From the NCBI RefSeq assembly GCF_028595955.1, contig NZ_JANHJP010000006.1:1-34792 (forward strand): a stretch of DNA of 34,792 nt. The letters are read 5' to 3'. A program made the translations under genes and the position numbers. The DNA is from Columbia Basin potato purple top phytoplasma. Its GTDB lineage: Bacteria > Bacillota_I > Bacilli_A > Acholeplasmatales > Acholeplasmataceae. Positions 9,071 to 18,341 of the stretch are shown here, piece after piece (the stretch's first letter is position 1; each line of letters begins with the position of its first letter). The notes under the pieces were generated by a model, which did not search any database, was not told where the DNA came from, and worked only from the letters and a program-made list of their open reading frames with translations.

Positions 9071-10450
9071 TTATTTTTTAAAAATTAAAAAATCAAAAAA
9101 AGAAAAATTATAAGAATTAACTTTTACATTTAACTTTTTGATTTGATATACATTATCATAAGTATTTGATCTAGCATAAATATAAATTAAAATAAGTCGA
9201 GCTATATCATGATTTGTTTTTAAAATGATTTCTGATGCTTTCAAAGTTTGTTTTTGATTTAAATACTTTTTCACAAATAAATTAATATTCTTATGAGTTA
9301 AAAAATCTTTTTTTTCTAAAATAGATTTTTTCTTGTCTTTCAGATTTAATTCTATATCTTCAGGAATCACATCTAACATAGAAGTCATCATTTCTAGTCT
9401 CTTTACTCTTGGTTTATAAAAAGATAAATCATCCAAATTTTTAATGTTCCATAAATTAATAAAAGATGAAGCATCTATTTTTTGATTTAAAATCAATTTA
9501 ATCAAATAGTTTAAAAGATTTTCAGTATTTTTTTTTTGATTATCAAAAAATAAAATTTTAGTACAAGCAGTTTCTAAATATTGTTCATTTTTTTGATCTA
9601 TAATATTAATTAATTTATCAGTTGATATTAAATTTGTTTTAATTTCTTGAATTTGCTTCTTAATCAAATTAATATTCATTTGTGGAGAATTTTTATTAAT
9701 TTTTTTTAATTGATTATTCATTTCTTGAAAATAAATAGGATTAGTTTCTATTTCTTTAAGAAACAAATTAATTTGAATACAATATTTCAAAAAATTATCA
9801 GTTGTTTTTAAAATAAAATAAGAAGAATCAAAAAAATTTTTCTTATAATCCAACAACAATTGCTCTAAAACATTTTGTAAATTATAATTAAAATTAAGAT
9901 TAATTAATTGATTATAAAAACGAAAAATACTAGTTTTTAAAATTTTTAATTTTACTAAAAGACTTTTAGTTTTTAAAAGAGATTCTTGAAAAGAAGTATA
10001 ATTTTTTTCTACTAGAAAAGATTTTAAAAGAGAATAAACACTATAAATATTTCCAATAGACTCTGGTTTCGCTTGATAAATATTTTTTTGAAAAAAATAA
10101 ATCATTTCTAAACTATAATCGAAAAAATGAATATTAGTGATATTATAGCTAATTTTTTCTTCACCTATCCAACCATGTTTATATAAAGAAGTCAGGACTT
10201 GAGAAGCTTTTTGACGATTATCAATAACAAAATCTTGTTTATTTATTTCTTCTTGAAATAAAATCCGATTTTTTTCTACAAAATATTTTTCTAAACTATT
10301 TAAAGCTATATTTTTTTTAATATTAAAATCATCATCTTCATCAACTAATTTTTCTAAAATTAAAAGACAGTCAATATAAATATCTTTATTAACAGAAGAT
10401 AATAATTGAAAAAAATTAGAAGGGATAATTTTAAATAAATAAGAAGACAT
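9071..10450 (-). CDS. JetA-like protein (Wadjet system kleisin-like subunit, DUF5716 type)
   Basis: JetA is the kleisin-like (MukF-like) subunit of Wadjet, an SMC-related complex that cleaves circular plasmid DNA. The 459 residues match my recollection of the family along the whole length. The N-terminus reads SNFFQLLSSVNKDIYID (11-27). SLYKHGWIGEE (88-98) looks like the winged-helix LxxxGWIE segment. IYSVYSLLKSF (135-145) is like the IYSTYSSLK signature of the family. A long helical middle follows, and the end ASEIILKTNHDIARLILI...FSFFDFLIFKK matches the family's C-terminal domain. No jetB, jetC or jetD lies beside it. A 590-base spacer lies upstream and the secreted repeat-protein gene downstream. 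Either partners are elsewhere or this is an orphan with another job. The assignment is from memory of the family and was not searched. Confidence 0.6.
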   Translation of the reverse strand: MSSYLFKIIPSNFFQLLSSVNKDIYIDCLLILEKLVDEDDDFNIKKNIALNSLEKYFVEKNRILFQEEINKQDFVIDNRQKASQVLTSLYKHGWIGEEKISYNITNIHFFDYSLEMIYFFQKNIYQAKPESIGNIYSVYSLLKSFLVEKNYTSFQESLLKTKSLLVKLKILKTSIFRFYNQLINLNFNYNLQNVLEQLLLDYKKNFFDSSYFILKTTDNFLKYCIQINLFLKEIETNPIYFQEMNNQLKKINKNSPQMNINLIKKQIQEIKTNLISTDKLINIIDQKNEQYLETACTKILFFDNQKKNTENLLNYLIKLILNQKIDASSFINLWNIKNLDDLSFYKPRVKRLEMMTSMLDVIPEDIELNLKDKKKSILEKKDFLTHKNINLFVKKYLNQKQTLKASEIILKTNHDIARLILIYIYARSNTYDNVYQIKKLNVKVNSYNFSFFDFLIFKK

Positions 10451-10617
10451 ATAATTTATTAGTCCTTCAGTATAATTTCTTTATCTTTGGCAAAATATAT
10501 AAAAATTTGAATATAAAAATAAATAATAATTTAATGAAAAAAACATAATTAATAAAAAATAATTTATTTTAATTATAAATAAATTATATTAAAATATATA
10601 AAATTGAAATTAAAATA

Positions 10618-10660
10618 ATTTTTAGTTTTTTAAGTAAAAATTAATTAAAAAACTAAAAAT
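10618..10660. repeat. 16-bp perfect inverted repeat in the 590-base jetA-metI spacer
   Basis: Arms 10618-10633 and 10645-10660 are perfect reverse complements (ATTTTTAGTTTTTTAA on the left) around an 11-base loop. It may be a bidirectional terminator-like hairpin. The rest of the spacer 10451-11041 is AT-rich and holds no convincing reading frame. Besides this hairpin it contains the larger inverted repeat at 10832-10934 and the metI terminator. Confidence 0.6.
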
Positions 10661-10831
10661 GAATTCTTAAATGATCAAATAAATTATTATAATAGGATTA
10701 AGTTATAAAAATAGATAATTGAATTTTTTTATAACAGTCTAATTTATTTTTATTTTTAAAATTATTTAAAAATATTTATATTATTTTTCTTAATGTTAAG
10801 TTATCAAAATAATTTGTTAATTTTATATTTT

Positions 10832-10934
10832 ATAGTTAAAAAATATAATTCAAAAGAATTTGATTTTTAAAAAGTATTTATATAATTAATTTGCTTTTTA
10901 TTTTTTATTCTTTTGATTTATAATTTTTAACTAT
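10832..10934. repeat. 28-bp imperfect inverted repeat with a 47-base spacer
   Basis: The left arm 10832-10859 and right arm 10907-10934 pair at 26 of 28 positions. The arms begin ATAGTTAAAAA and end TTTTTAACTAT, and they include the less AT-biased CAAAAGAAT/ATTCTTTTG. This is longer than expected by chance even in AT-rich DNA. No gene lies inside. It could be a small inverted-repeat (MITE-like) remnant or a structured RNA. Confidence 0.6.
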
Positions 10935-11014
10935 CAAATACAAATGTAAAACAATACAAAAAAACATACAATTGATAAAATTTAATGAATTTTAATTCAA
11001 AATATTTATAAATT

Positions 11015-11056
11015 GATAAAACGAGATAAAATGTTGTTATTTTATCTCGTTTTATC
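11015..11056 (-). terminator. Strong hairpin terminator at the end of metI
   Basis: A perfect 18-bp inverted repeat (11015-11032 and 11039-11056) with a 6-base loop overlaps the last codons of metI. T-rich sequence lies in and after the 3' arm on the minus strand. It marks the end of the met transport operon. Confidence 0.8.
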
Positions 11057-11773
11057 TAATTTACGGATAATAAAATTACCAATTAAATTTACTATCTGAA
11101 CTAGTAAAAATATGATTATAATAGATACTAAAATTAAATCTATTTCTTCGAAACCTGATTTTTTAAAATTAATATTAGAATTATTCCAACCATATATATA
11201 AATTATATTGCTTAAACCGCCTTGACCAACAATATGTAAAACACTGGAATAAGCTAACGAAGATATAAAAAGAGAAATTAATTTTACAACTATAAAAACT
11301 CTAGCTTCCGTTAATAAAAAATATTGAATAAATTGTTTTTTATTAGCTCCTAAAGTATAAGCTGTTTGATAAAGTTCAGTGTTAATTTGCAAAAATATAT
11401 GTTCACAATTACGAGCAAACACAAAAATTAAAATAAAACTTAAACAAAAGAAAGCCGCTTTAAAACCATAATAACATCTAAAATAAGGACCTAAGAAATG
11501 ATTAATTATTAAAATGATTAACATCAAATATGGAGTAGACAGAATAATATTAATAAAAAAATTTATAAGAAAATAAAGTTTATTGTTTTTTTGGAGTTTT
11601 AATAAATATAAATACACAGCTAATAAAAAACCTAAAACACTAGAAATAAAACAAGATAAAAAAGTTAACTTTACAGTTTCAATAAAACCTTGCAATAATA
11701 AATAATTTCTGTTAGATGGAGAATATTTTAAAACATTCCAAATGCGATCAAAATAAGAAAAAAAATTTTTCAT
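11042..11773 (-). CDS. metI: Methionine-type ABC transporter permease
   Basis: Membrane subunit of the MetNQI importer. The 243 residues have about five to six membrane segments. The EAA coupling motif appears as AYTLGANKKQFIQYFLLTEA. The segment VGQGGLSNIIYIYGWNN matches the GGGGLGDLAIRYGYQRF signature at the end of MetI proteins, which separates it from other amino-acid permeases. It follows metQ by 33 bases and ends in a strong terminator. In a host-dependent bacterium it would bring in methionine or short peptides. The substrate is inferred from the family only. Confidence 0.88.
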   Translation of the reverse strand: MKNFFSYFDRIWNVLKYSPSNRNYLLLQGFIETVKLTFLSCFISSVLGFLLAVYLYLLKLQKNNKLYFLINFFINIILSTPYLMLIILIINHFLGPYFRCYYGFKAAFFCLSFILIFVFARNCEHIFLQINTELYQTAYTLGANKKQFIQYFLLTEARVFIVVKLISLFISSLAYSSVLHIVGQGGLSNIIYIYGWNNSNINFKKSGFEEIDLILVSIIIIFLLVQIVNLIGNFIIRKLDKTR

Positions 11774-11806
11774 ACAATAATATTTCCTCCGCCCACATTA
11801 TCAGCA

Positions 11807-12820
11807 TTAAGAAAATTTAGAATTAATAAAATTAGCTATTGCTTCTTTTTCATCTTTCGGGATTACTGAACCTGTTATTTTACTTTGTAATTCTTTAATT
11901 GACTCTTCTTTGTTTAAAATCTCTTTTAATTTTATTATAAAGTCATTTTTTTCATTTTCTTTTTTTGTTATTAATGAAATCGTATAAGCTATATTATAAT
12001 CATCCTTTTCAGGTTTTTTTAATGTTTCAATAACATCTACTTGTCCTGTTTGAACTCCAGCAATTGCAGGATAATTAATAAATAAATCATACTCATCATC
12101 AATATTATTTTTTTGATCTTTAAATTCAAGCACCATAGCAGATAAAGCCTTTGGGCTTTGGTCCGTTGACTTGCATATTTGAATAACAGGTAAAGTGTCG
12201 AAATCATCCTCATTTAACTGAAAATTTTTATCTTTAATATTTGTATCTTTATCTTCATGATGAGATTTTCTTTTTATAATTTTAAGTTTTTCTAAAAAAC
12301 GTAAACTGATATTCATTTGATGAGGCTCATTACAAATTAAAATCCTTATAGGTTTTTTTTGTCGATCATTTTTAATTTCTTTAATAACTGAACCTAACTC
12401 CTCGGAATCACGTATTTTATATCTATTTGATCTTTCTTGTTTAACATTATATAAACCTATATTGGCCCAATAAACAGGTTGCACAACAACAAATTGAAAA
12501 GGTGAATCATTTTGATTTAAAAAATAAACATAAGGCAAATGTGAATCTAATGTAGCTATTACTTCATCATTTTTCAATAATCTATTATGTTGAGCAAAAT
12601 CTGATAAAGAAATAATTTCTACATCATAACCTTGTTTTTTCAATTCTCCTTTAATTGTAGGACTATTTAAAAAATCTTTTATACTAGGTAGAGCAGTAGC
12701 TATTTTAAAAGTATTTGATTTTGTTTTACCAAAATAAAACAAACCACAAATAACTGTGAAACAAAATAAAATTAAAAAAGAAATAAATAATTTTTTTCTT
12801 TTGATTTTATCCCAAAACAT
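11807..12820 (-). CDS. metQ: MetQ/NlpA-family substrate-binding protein
   Basis: Extracellular binding component that delivers methionine (or a related ligand) to MetNI. The N-terminus has a basic stretch and one hydrophobic segment (about residues 9-30), then FKIATALPSIKDFL, a family-like strand. GYDVEIISLSDFAQHNRLLKNDEVIATLDSHLPYVYFLN corresponds to the MetQ region around EFTDYVQPNxALxDGELDANxFQHxPYL (known pattern, from memory). A Cys occurs late in the hydrophobic segment (VICGLF), but it lacks the usual Ala/Gly/Ser before it. Lipidation is therefore doubtful and the segment may be a plain membrane anchor. At 337 residues it is longer than typical MetQ (about 270), with Lys/Asp-rich inserts. 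The ATG at 12820 is preferred to a TTG one codon upstream. Confidence 0.85.
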   Translation of the reverse strand: MFWDKIKRKKLFISFLILFCFTVICGLFYFGKTKSNTFKIATALPSIKDFLNSPTIKGELKKQGYDVEIISLSDFAQHNRLLKNDEVIATLDSHLPYVYFLNQNDSPFQFVVVQPVYWANIGLYNVKQERSNRYKIRDSEELGSVIKEIKNDRQKKPIRILICNEPHQMNISLRFLEKLKIIKRKSHHEDKDTNIKDKNFQLNEDDFDTLPVIQICKSTDQSPKALSAMVLEFKDQKNNIDDEYDLFINYPAIAGVQTGQVDVIETLKKPEKDDYNIAYTISLITKKENEKNDFIIKLKEILNKEESIKELQSKITGSVIPKDEKEAIANFINSKFS

Positions 12821-12914
12821 CAATTTTTCGGTAACCCATCTAATAATATTTTATTATGTTTTATAATATAAAAATTTAAATTTAATAAAATAATTACAAA
12901 AATTATAATTTTAT

Positions 12915-13667
12915 TTATTTTGTAAATATTTCTCGATAAGATAATGATCTAAAATCACAAGAAGGTTTTAAATCAATAATTTCTTCTATTTCGCCCTTAT
13001 TCAAAATAGCAACTGAATGGCATAAAGTTTTTATAACCGAACTATCATGCGAAATAATAACGATAGTTGTTTTTTTTATTTGATTTATTTGATGAAATAA
13101 TTGAAGAATACTTTTGCCTATTTTTTCATCTAAAGATGAAGTAGGTTCATCGCAAAAAATAATTTTAGGTTTATAAACTAAAGTTCTAGCAATAGCCACT
13201 CTTTGTTTTTGGCCCCCAGAAAGTTGTTTAGGATATGAATAAATAAAATCTGACAATCCTACAAAATTTATAACTTCTAAAACTCTATGCTGAATATTTT
13301 CAGGATTATAATTCCTAATTTTTAAAGGCAAAGCAATATTATCGAAAACATTTAAATTAGATAAAAGATTAAAATTTTGCCAAATAATACCGCTGGATTG
13401 ATAATCAAATTTTTTGACAATCTTAGTATCTTTTCTTATATCAGGTTGTTCCAAACCATTCATTATTTTTAATAAAGTGGTCTTACCAGAACCAGTTTCT
13501 CCTACTAAACCAAAAATTTGACCTTCTGTGATATCTAAATTAATTTTTGTTAAAATAGGAATAGTTTTTTTATTTATTACAAAACTTTTATAAAGATTAA
13601 CTATTTTTAACATAAACTCACAACAAATATTCCGATAACCTTTTCTATTTAATTTAAATGAAAACAT
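12915..13667 (-). CDS. metN: Methionine-type ABC transporter ATPase
   Basis: Energises the MetNQI importer. It has Walker A GETGSGKT (56-63), a Q-loop region, the ABC signature LSGGQKQR, Walker B IIFCDEPTSSLD and the switch His in ISHDSS. The length is 250 residues. Classical MetN is about 340 because of a C-terminal NIL/ACT-like domain that senses methionine. That domain is absent here, so trans-inhibition by methionine is probably missing. The first 18 residues may not be translated: an ATG at 13613 begins MLKIVNLYKSF, which is where the family usually starts. It lies upstream of metQ and metI in the same direction. Confidence 0.88.
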   Translation of the reverse strand: MFSFKLNRKGYRNICCEFMLKIVNLYKSFVINKKTIPILTKINLDITEGQIFGLVGETGSGKTTLLKIMNGLEQPDIRKDTKIVKKFDYQSSGIIWQNFNLLSNLNVFDNIALPLKIRNYNPENIQHRVLEVINFVGLSDFIYSYPKQLSGGQKQRVAIARTLVYKPKIIFCDEPTSSLDEKIGKSILQLFHQINQIKKTTIVIISHDSSVIKTLCHSVAILNKGEIEEIIDLKPSCDFRSLSYREIFTK

Positions 13668-13731
13668 TCTCTAAAATAAAAAAATAATTTAAATTTTAAA
13701 ATTTATAAATTTCAATATAAATTAAAAATAT

Positions 13732-14190
13732 TCAAAATGAAATCAAAATTTTTTTGTTTTTTGCCTGATTCTTTATCATTTGCAATAATAATGTCCAAGG
13801 CATAGAAGCGCATATAAATTTACCAGGAAAATTTTGAATCACTTTCAAACTTTGTAATTCTTTATCTAAGTAACTTGGATCAAAAAATTTATTTTTTAAC
13901 ATATTACAAAAATTTTGTATTTTATGAAAAGCTAATATTAAATTATTTTTGTTTAAATGCGAAGATAACAAAGAAGCAGAAGCTATTAAAATAGCACATC
14001 CTCTTACTTCATATTTAATATCAGTAATATTTCGATTCTCAAATTTTACTTGTAAAATAATTTCGTCGCCACAAGAAATATTTTTTTTTTGCATAACACG
14101 ATAATTAATTGATTCACTATCTTTAACTAAACCTTTATTCAAAGGATTACGATAATGTTTAACTATTAAATCTCGATATAATTTATTCAT
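13732..14190 (-). CDS. sufU: Fe-S cluster assembly scaffold SufU (IscU/NifU-N family)
   Basis: Participates in iron-sulfur cluster assembly by accepting sulfur from a cysteine desulfurase. The 152 residues carry the three conserved Cys and the Asp: ISCGDE (Cys40, Asp42), RGCAILIASASLL (Cys65) and FPGKFICASMPW (Cys127). These positions nearly match those of Bacillus SufU. The spacing between the second and third Cys is that of SufU rather than IscU. No desulfurase gene is adjacent. It sits between tyrS and metN on the same strand with spacers of about 70 bases. The ATG at 14190 is preferred to the TTG one codon upstream. Confidence 0.88.
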   Translation of the reverse strand: MNKLYRDLIVKHYRNPLNKGLVKDSESINYRVMQKKNISCGDEIILQVKFENRNITDIKYEVRGCAILIASASLLSSHLNKNNLILAFHKIQNFCNMLKNKFFDPSYLDKELQSLKVIQNFPGKFICASMPWTLLLQMIKNQAKNKKILISF

Positions 14191-14263
14191 CAAATTAAAT
14201 TATAAAAATACACCTTTCAAATATTTATAACAAACAATAATAAAATAAAAAAGCAAAAAAAAT

Positions 14264-15538
14264 TTAATTATTTAAACTAAAAATAATTAAAGCATGAAAT
14301 TTATCTTTTTTTGTTAATAAAATATATTTAAAAAACAAACATTTATCAGGGGTTAAAATATAATCAATTTCTTGAATAGATTTATTATTAATCTTAATAG
14401 CCTTAGATAATATTAATCTTTTAGCTTGTTTTTTTGAATCAGCTATTTGAATTTGAACTAAAGCATCAACTAAAGAAATTTTTTCATTAACATTTAGTGT
14501 CGCTAAATTTTTTTTTAATAAAATAAAATCTTCTTTTTTAATATTATTTAATTCAGAACGAAATAAAATATTATTTACTCTATAACATTCTTCAAATTTT
14601 TCTTGCCCATGAACAAAAGAAACAACTTGTTTTGCTAATTCTTGTTGAGCTAATCTTTTATGAGGGTATATTTTCACTTGATTTTCTAACTCTAAAATTT
14701 GTTCAACCTCTAGTAAAGTTAACATTTTTAAATAATTAATAACATTATGATCATCAACATTAAAAAAAAATTGATAAATTTGATAAGGCGTTGTTGATTT
14801 TTCATCTAACCAAACAGCATTTTTCTCGCTTTTACCAATTTTAAAGCCTTTACTGTCTAATAAAAGCGAAAGACTCATACCTAAAGGTTTTTGTTGTTCA
14901 TGTTTATTATTTGTTTTTATATTGAGTTTTTTTCTAATTAATTCTAATCCAGATGTAATATTGCCCCATTGATCAGAGCCACCTAATTGCAAAATAATAT
15001 TATGGTTTTTATATAAATAATAAAAATCTAAAGCTTGTAAAATCATATAAGAGAATTCAGTATAAGAAATACCCTTGTCTAATCTTTTTGCTATCTTATC
15101 TTTAGAAATCATATAATTAACATTAAAATGTTTACCATAATCTCTTAAAAAATCAATAAGATTAATTTTAGATATCCAATCATAATTGTCTACAAAAGTT
15201 ACTTTATTTTTTAAAAATATTTTTGTGAATTGTGATTTTATTTCAATTAAACTCTTTTGTATATCTTCATGCTTTAATAAGCATCTTTCTTCCGTTTCTT
15301 TCGGATCTCCTATTAAAGAAGTAGCTCTACCTATTAAAATAAAAGGTATATGTCCTTTTTTTTGTAACAATAAAATAGTTATAATTTGAACTAAATGGCC
15401 AATAGTTAAAGAATTAGCAGTTAAATCAAAACCTACATAAAATCTAATCTTGTCTTGATTTAAAAGTAGTTCTATTTGTTTTTCATCGCTAAAATCTTTA
15501 ATTAGATTTCGCCATTTTAATTCTTGAAATAAAAACAC
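14264..15538 (-). CDS. tyrS: Tyrosyl-tRNA synthetase
   Basis: Class I synthetase that charges tRNA-Tyr. The 424 residues have the HIGH-type motif in YVGFDLTANSLTIGHLV, the tyrosine pocket region QLGGSDQWGNITSG, the KMSKS-type loop KIGKSEKNAVWL, and a C-terminal S4-like RNA-binding domain (DALVQIQIADSKKQAKRLI). The start is a GTG at 15538, well supported by AAAGGAG seven to eight bases upstream. It follows rplS by 71 bases. Confidence 0.97.
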   Translation of the reverse strand: MFLFQELKWRNLIKDFSDEKQIELLLNQDKIRFYVGFDLTANSLTIGHLVQIITILLLQKKGHIPFILIGRATSLIGDPKETEERCLLKHEDIQKSLIEIKSQFTKIFLKNKVTFVDNYDWISKINLIDFLRDYGKHFNVNYMISKDKIAKRLDKGISYTEFSYMILQALDFYYLYKNHNIILQLGGSDQWGNITSGLELIRKKLNIKTNNKHEQQKPLGMSLSLLLDSKGFKIGKSEKNAVWLDEKSTTPYQIYQFFFNVDDHNVINYLKMLTLLEVEQILELENQVKIYPHKRLAQQELAKQVVSFVHGQEKFEECYRVNNILFRSELNNIKKEDFILLKKNLATLNVNEKISLVDALVQIQIADSKKQAKRLILSKAIKINNKSIQEIDYILTPDKCLFFKYILLTKKDKFHALIIFSLNN

Positions 15539-15609
15539 AAAAAAACTCCTTTTATTAGTTTATAATATCTTTTATTTTAATATAATTTAAAATTAAACAA
15601 AATAAATCT

Positions 15610-15963
15610 TTATTTTTTTTCTTTAATTTTAATAGCTTTATTTGATAATTTTCTAATATAGTATAATTTAGCTCTACGTACTATGCCACGACGTACAATT
15701 TCTATTTTTTCATAACAAGGCGAATGAACAGGAAAAATACGCTCTACGCCTACTCCTGAATATACTTTTCTAACAGTAAAAGTTTCAGAAATAGAACTAC
15801 CTTTACGTCTAATAACTATACCTTCGAAAATTTGAATTCTTGTTTTATTGCCTTCTTCAATTTTATCAAAAACTTTTACAGTATCTCCTGGTCTAAAATC
15901 AGGAACAGTTCTTAAATTTAGTGTATTAATTGAATCAATTAATTGTTGGCCTTTTAGATTCAT
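15610..15963 (-). CDS. rplS: 50S ribosomal protein L19
   Basis: Structural protein at the 30S-50S interface. The 117 residues are collinear with bacterial L19: [52 protein letters not shown] and [12 protein letters not shown]. Its ribosome-binding site AAAGGAAAG overlaps the end of trmD, four bases upstream, so the two are translated from one message. Confidence 0.97.
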   Translation of the reverse strand: MNLKGQQLIDSINTLNLRTVPDFRPGDTVKVFDKIEEGNKTRIQIFEGIVIRRKGSSISETFTVRKVYSGVGVERIFPVHSPCYEKIEIVRRGIVRRAKLYYIRKLSNKAIKIKEKK

Positions 15964-15967
15964 TTTT

Positions 15968-16708
15968 TTATCTTTCCTTTATATTTTTTTCTTTTTTAAT
16001 CTCTATTAACAATTTTTGAGATTCTATATCTAAATTTATTTGATCTAATAAGTCTGGTCTCTTAAAAAAAGTATTTTTTAAGCTTTCTTTTTTACGCCAT
16101 TGAACAATTTTGGCATGATTACCAGATAAAAGAATTTCAGGAACTTTATGATTTTGATACTCTCGAGGTTTAGTATATTGAGGATATTTCAATAAGCCTT
16201 TTTGATGGGAATCTTGGAGATAAGACTCTTTTTTAATAACTCCGGGTAAAATTCTTATCAAAACGTTCATTAAAATAATTGCGCCAAATTCTCCTCCAGT
16301 TAAAACATAATCTCCTATCGATATCTCTTCATCAATATAATTCAAAACTCTTTCATCTACCCCTTCATAATTGCCGCACAAAATTATAAAATGAGAATAA
16401 TTTTGTGAATATTTTATAGCTTTTTGTTGATTTAACAAATTACCTTGGGGAGATAATAAAATAATTTTTGTTTGCTCGTTTTTCTCTATTTGTCGTAAAC
16501 ATTCATAAAAAGGAGGAAAAGACAATAACATACCGTTATCTCCGCCATAGGGAGTATCATCAATTTGACGATGCTTATTTTGACTATAATCCCTCAAATC
16601 ATAAATATTAATATGAACTTGTTTTTTTTCTTGAGCTCTTTTTATAATAGAATTATTCAAAAAACTATCGAAAAATTTTGGGAAAATAGTAACAATATCA
16701 AATTTCAT
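15968..16708 (-). CDS. trmD: tRNA (guanine-N1)-methyltransferase
   Basis: SPOUT-class methyltransferase that makes m1G37 next to the anticodon, preventing frameshifts. The 246 residues start [13 protein letters not shown] and contain [13 protein letters not shown], the knot motif [12 protein letters not shown] and [11 protein letters not shown], all TrmD signatures. The C-terminal half has [21 protein letters not shown]. It is in the conserved order rpsP-trmD-rplS, 14 bases after rpsP. Confidence 0.97.
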   Translation of the reverse strand: MKFDIVTIFPKFFDSFLNNSIIKRAQEKKQVHINIYDLRDYSQNKHRQIDDTPYGGDNGMLLSFPPFYECLRQIEKNEQTKIILLSPQGNLLNQQKAIKYSQNYSHFIILCGNYEGVDERVLNYIDEEISIGDYVLTGGEFGAIILMNVLIRILPGVIKKESYLQDSHQKGLLKYPQYTKPREYQNHKVPEILLSGNHAKIVQWRKKESLKNTFFKRPDLLDQINLDIESQKLLIEIKKEKNIKER

Positions 16709-16722
16709 TATTTATTTGAAAT

Positions 16723-16965
16723 TCATTTATTTTTTCGTTTAGCTCTTTTCAATAAACTTTCGACAGTTTTGGTAGGTTGAGAGCCAAAAGATAACCATTT
16801 TTCAACTTTTTCTAAATTTATATTAACTAAATTACGAAATGGTTCATAAGTACCTAAAATTTCTAAAAATTTACCATCTCTTTTATTATGAGACGTAGTA
16901 CTCACTATACGATAAAAAGGTCTTTTATGATTACCAAAACGTTGTAAACGTATTTTTGTTGACAT
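16723..16965 (-). CDS. rpsP: 30S ribosomal protein S16
   Basis: Small-subunit assembly protein. The 80 residues begin MSTKIRLQRFGNHKRPFYRIV and contain RDGKFLEILGTYEP and the WLSFGSQPTKTV end segment, all typical of S16. It is first of the rpsP-trmD-rplS cluster. The usual second gene rimM is not present between rpsP and trmD (14-base gap). Confidence 0.97.
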   Translation of the reverse strand: MSTKIRLQRFGNHKRPFYRIVSTTSHNKRDGKFLEILGTYEPFRNLVNINLEKVEKWLSFGSQPTKTVESLLKRAKRKNK

Positions 16966-17099
16966 TTAAAAAAACTCACTTTCTATAAAAAAATGTAAAA
17001 ATAAAAAACATAAATTTGTTTTATTTATTTATAATTTGCGAAATTTCTTTTATTATTTTTAATTAAAATTCTTGAATGAACAATAAATCAATTTATTTT

Positions 17100-17909
17100 T
17101 TAATCTTTTTCGCTAAATAATGACTTTAAACGAATTAAAATATTTAATATTCTTATAAAAATAGATATGAAAAGAGAAACAAAAACTAAAGATAATTGCC
17201 ATTCATATTTTTTTGGCATGCTATTCATAACCATATTTTCGACATAATTAAAATGTAAAATCAAAACAACTACAGAAAAACATATAAAAAAGAAATTAAT
17301 AGGAATAGTTAAAAAAGTATTAAAAAAAAGTGAAAACCAAGTACTTTGAGATCCGCTAAATAGTAAAACAAAAAAATAAAATGTTTCTACTCCGAATAAA
17401 ACAAAAAAAATCAAATACATATTTTTTAATAATGGAGCATCAGCTGATAAAGCTAAAGATCCGTTATAATATAAATAAGATACAATCAAAAAAATTAAAA
17501 AAGTAGAAAATAAAGCTAATGCAGCTAATTGCAAAATAACATTCCCGTATTGCATTTTCAATATATTTAAAACACAACCTATAGGAATACCGCTAAAAAT
17601 CGAATAAACAAAAGAACATATTTTAGAACTTGATACAGAACTGATTCCCTGTCTATAAGATATAAAAGTTACCAACAATGGCATAAATATTAAATAAAGA
17701 GGTAATTTATCTATCAAACTATAATTACTTAAAGAATAATAAACCATCCCTGCGGATAAAGCAGAAACTAATAACAATAAAATTGTTTTTATAGCAATAC
17801 CTTTACGTGTTACTCTTGTCTGATAAATAATATTAGATTGAGAAACGGTAAAAAAATTATTTTTAATCTGTTCTAAACCAGAATTTATTTTAATTTTATC
17901 TCCAAACAT
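17100..17909 (-). CDS. Bax inhibitor-1/YccA-family membrane protein
   Basis: Polytopic membrane protein with about seven hydrophobic segments in 269 residues. The N-terminal motif TRKGIAIKTILLLLVSALSAG resembles the entry to the first helix of the YccA/BI-1-like proteins, and the helices SGIPIGCVLNILK and NFFFICFSVVVLILHF follow the family layout. Members are thought to be pH-sensitive calcium channels or regulators of membrane proteases. In eukaryotes relatives suppress cell death, but no such effect can be read from this sequence. A 134-base gap separates it from rpsP downstream. AAAGGAT lies about 15 bases before the ATG. Confidence 0.75.
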   Translation of the reverse strand: MFGDKIKINSGLEQIKNNFFTVSQSNIIYQTRVTRKGIAIKTILLLLVSALSAGMVYYSLSNYSLIDKLPLYLIFMPLLVTFISYRQGISSVSSSKICSFVYSIFSGIPIGCVLNILKMQYGNVILQLAALALFSTFLIFLIVSYLYYNGSLALSADAPLLKNMYLIFFVLFGVETFYFFVLLFSGSQSTWFSLFFNTFLTIPINFFFICFSVVVLILHFNYVENMVMNSMPKKYEWQLSLVFVSLFISIFIRILNILIRLKSLFSEKD

Positions 17910-18341
17910 CAGATTATTTTATCCTTTCTATTATAATATATCTATATAATATATCTAAATATTTTATATTTTATTTTAATATTACAGCAAAATAAAAATA
18001 TTACTATAAATATTATATATAATAAATTTAATATTTAAAGCAATAATATATCCAAACACATATTTAAATATATTTTTTTAAAAAAAATCAATACTGCTTT
18101 ATAAAATTTTTTATATTCTTGTTTTTTGCATAATTAAATTTTTACAAATTTCATAATTAGATTTTACAATTTTAATTTAATTTTATTTTAAATAAATTAT
18201 TCATTAAATTATAATAAAAAAATGAAAATATTTGACAAAAAATATATTTTTTTATTGTAATATTTTAATTTAAATTAAATACTTTTGTTAGAAAAATTTA
18301 TATTATAAGGTAATAATATTTATTATTTCAAAATATTATAA
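17910..18341. other. 432-base AT-rich spacer between folC and the BI-1-like gene
   Basis: No reading frame or RNA gene is recognisable. It holds the ribosome-binding site of the BI-1-like gene at its left end. At 18314-18340 there is a short AT-only inverted repeat that may help end folC transcription. A TTGACA (18232-18237) followed 18 bases later by TGTAAT forms a plus-strand promoter-like pair, but it points antisense into folC. Confidence 0.4.

Noticed and set aside
18232-18261. Plus-strand TTGACA/TGTAAT promoter
   Set aside because: It points antisense into folC with no plus-strand gene following. Such matches arise by chance in AT-rich DNA.
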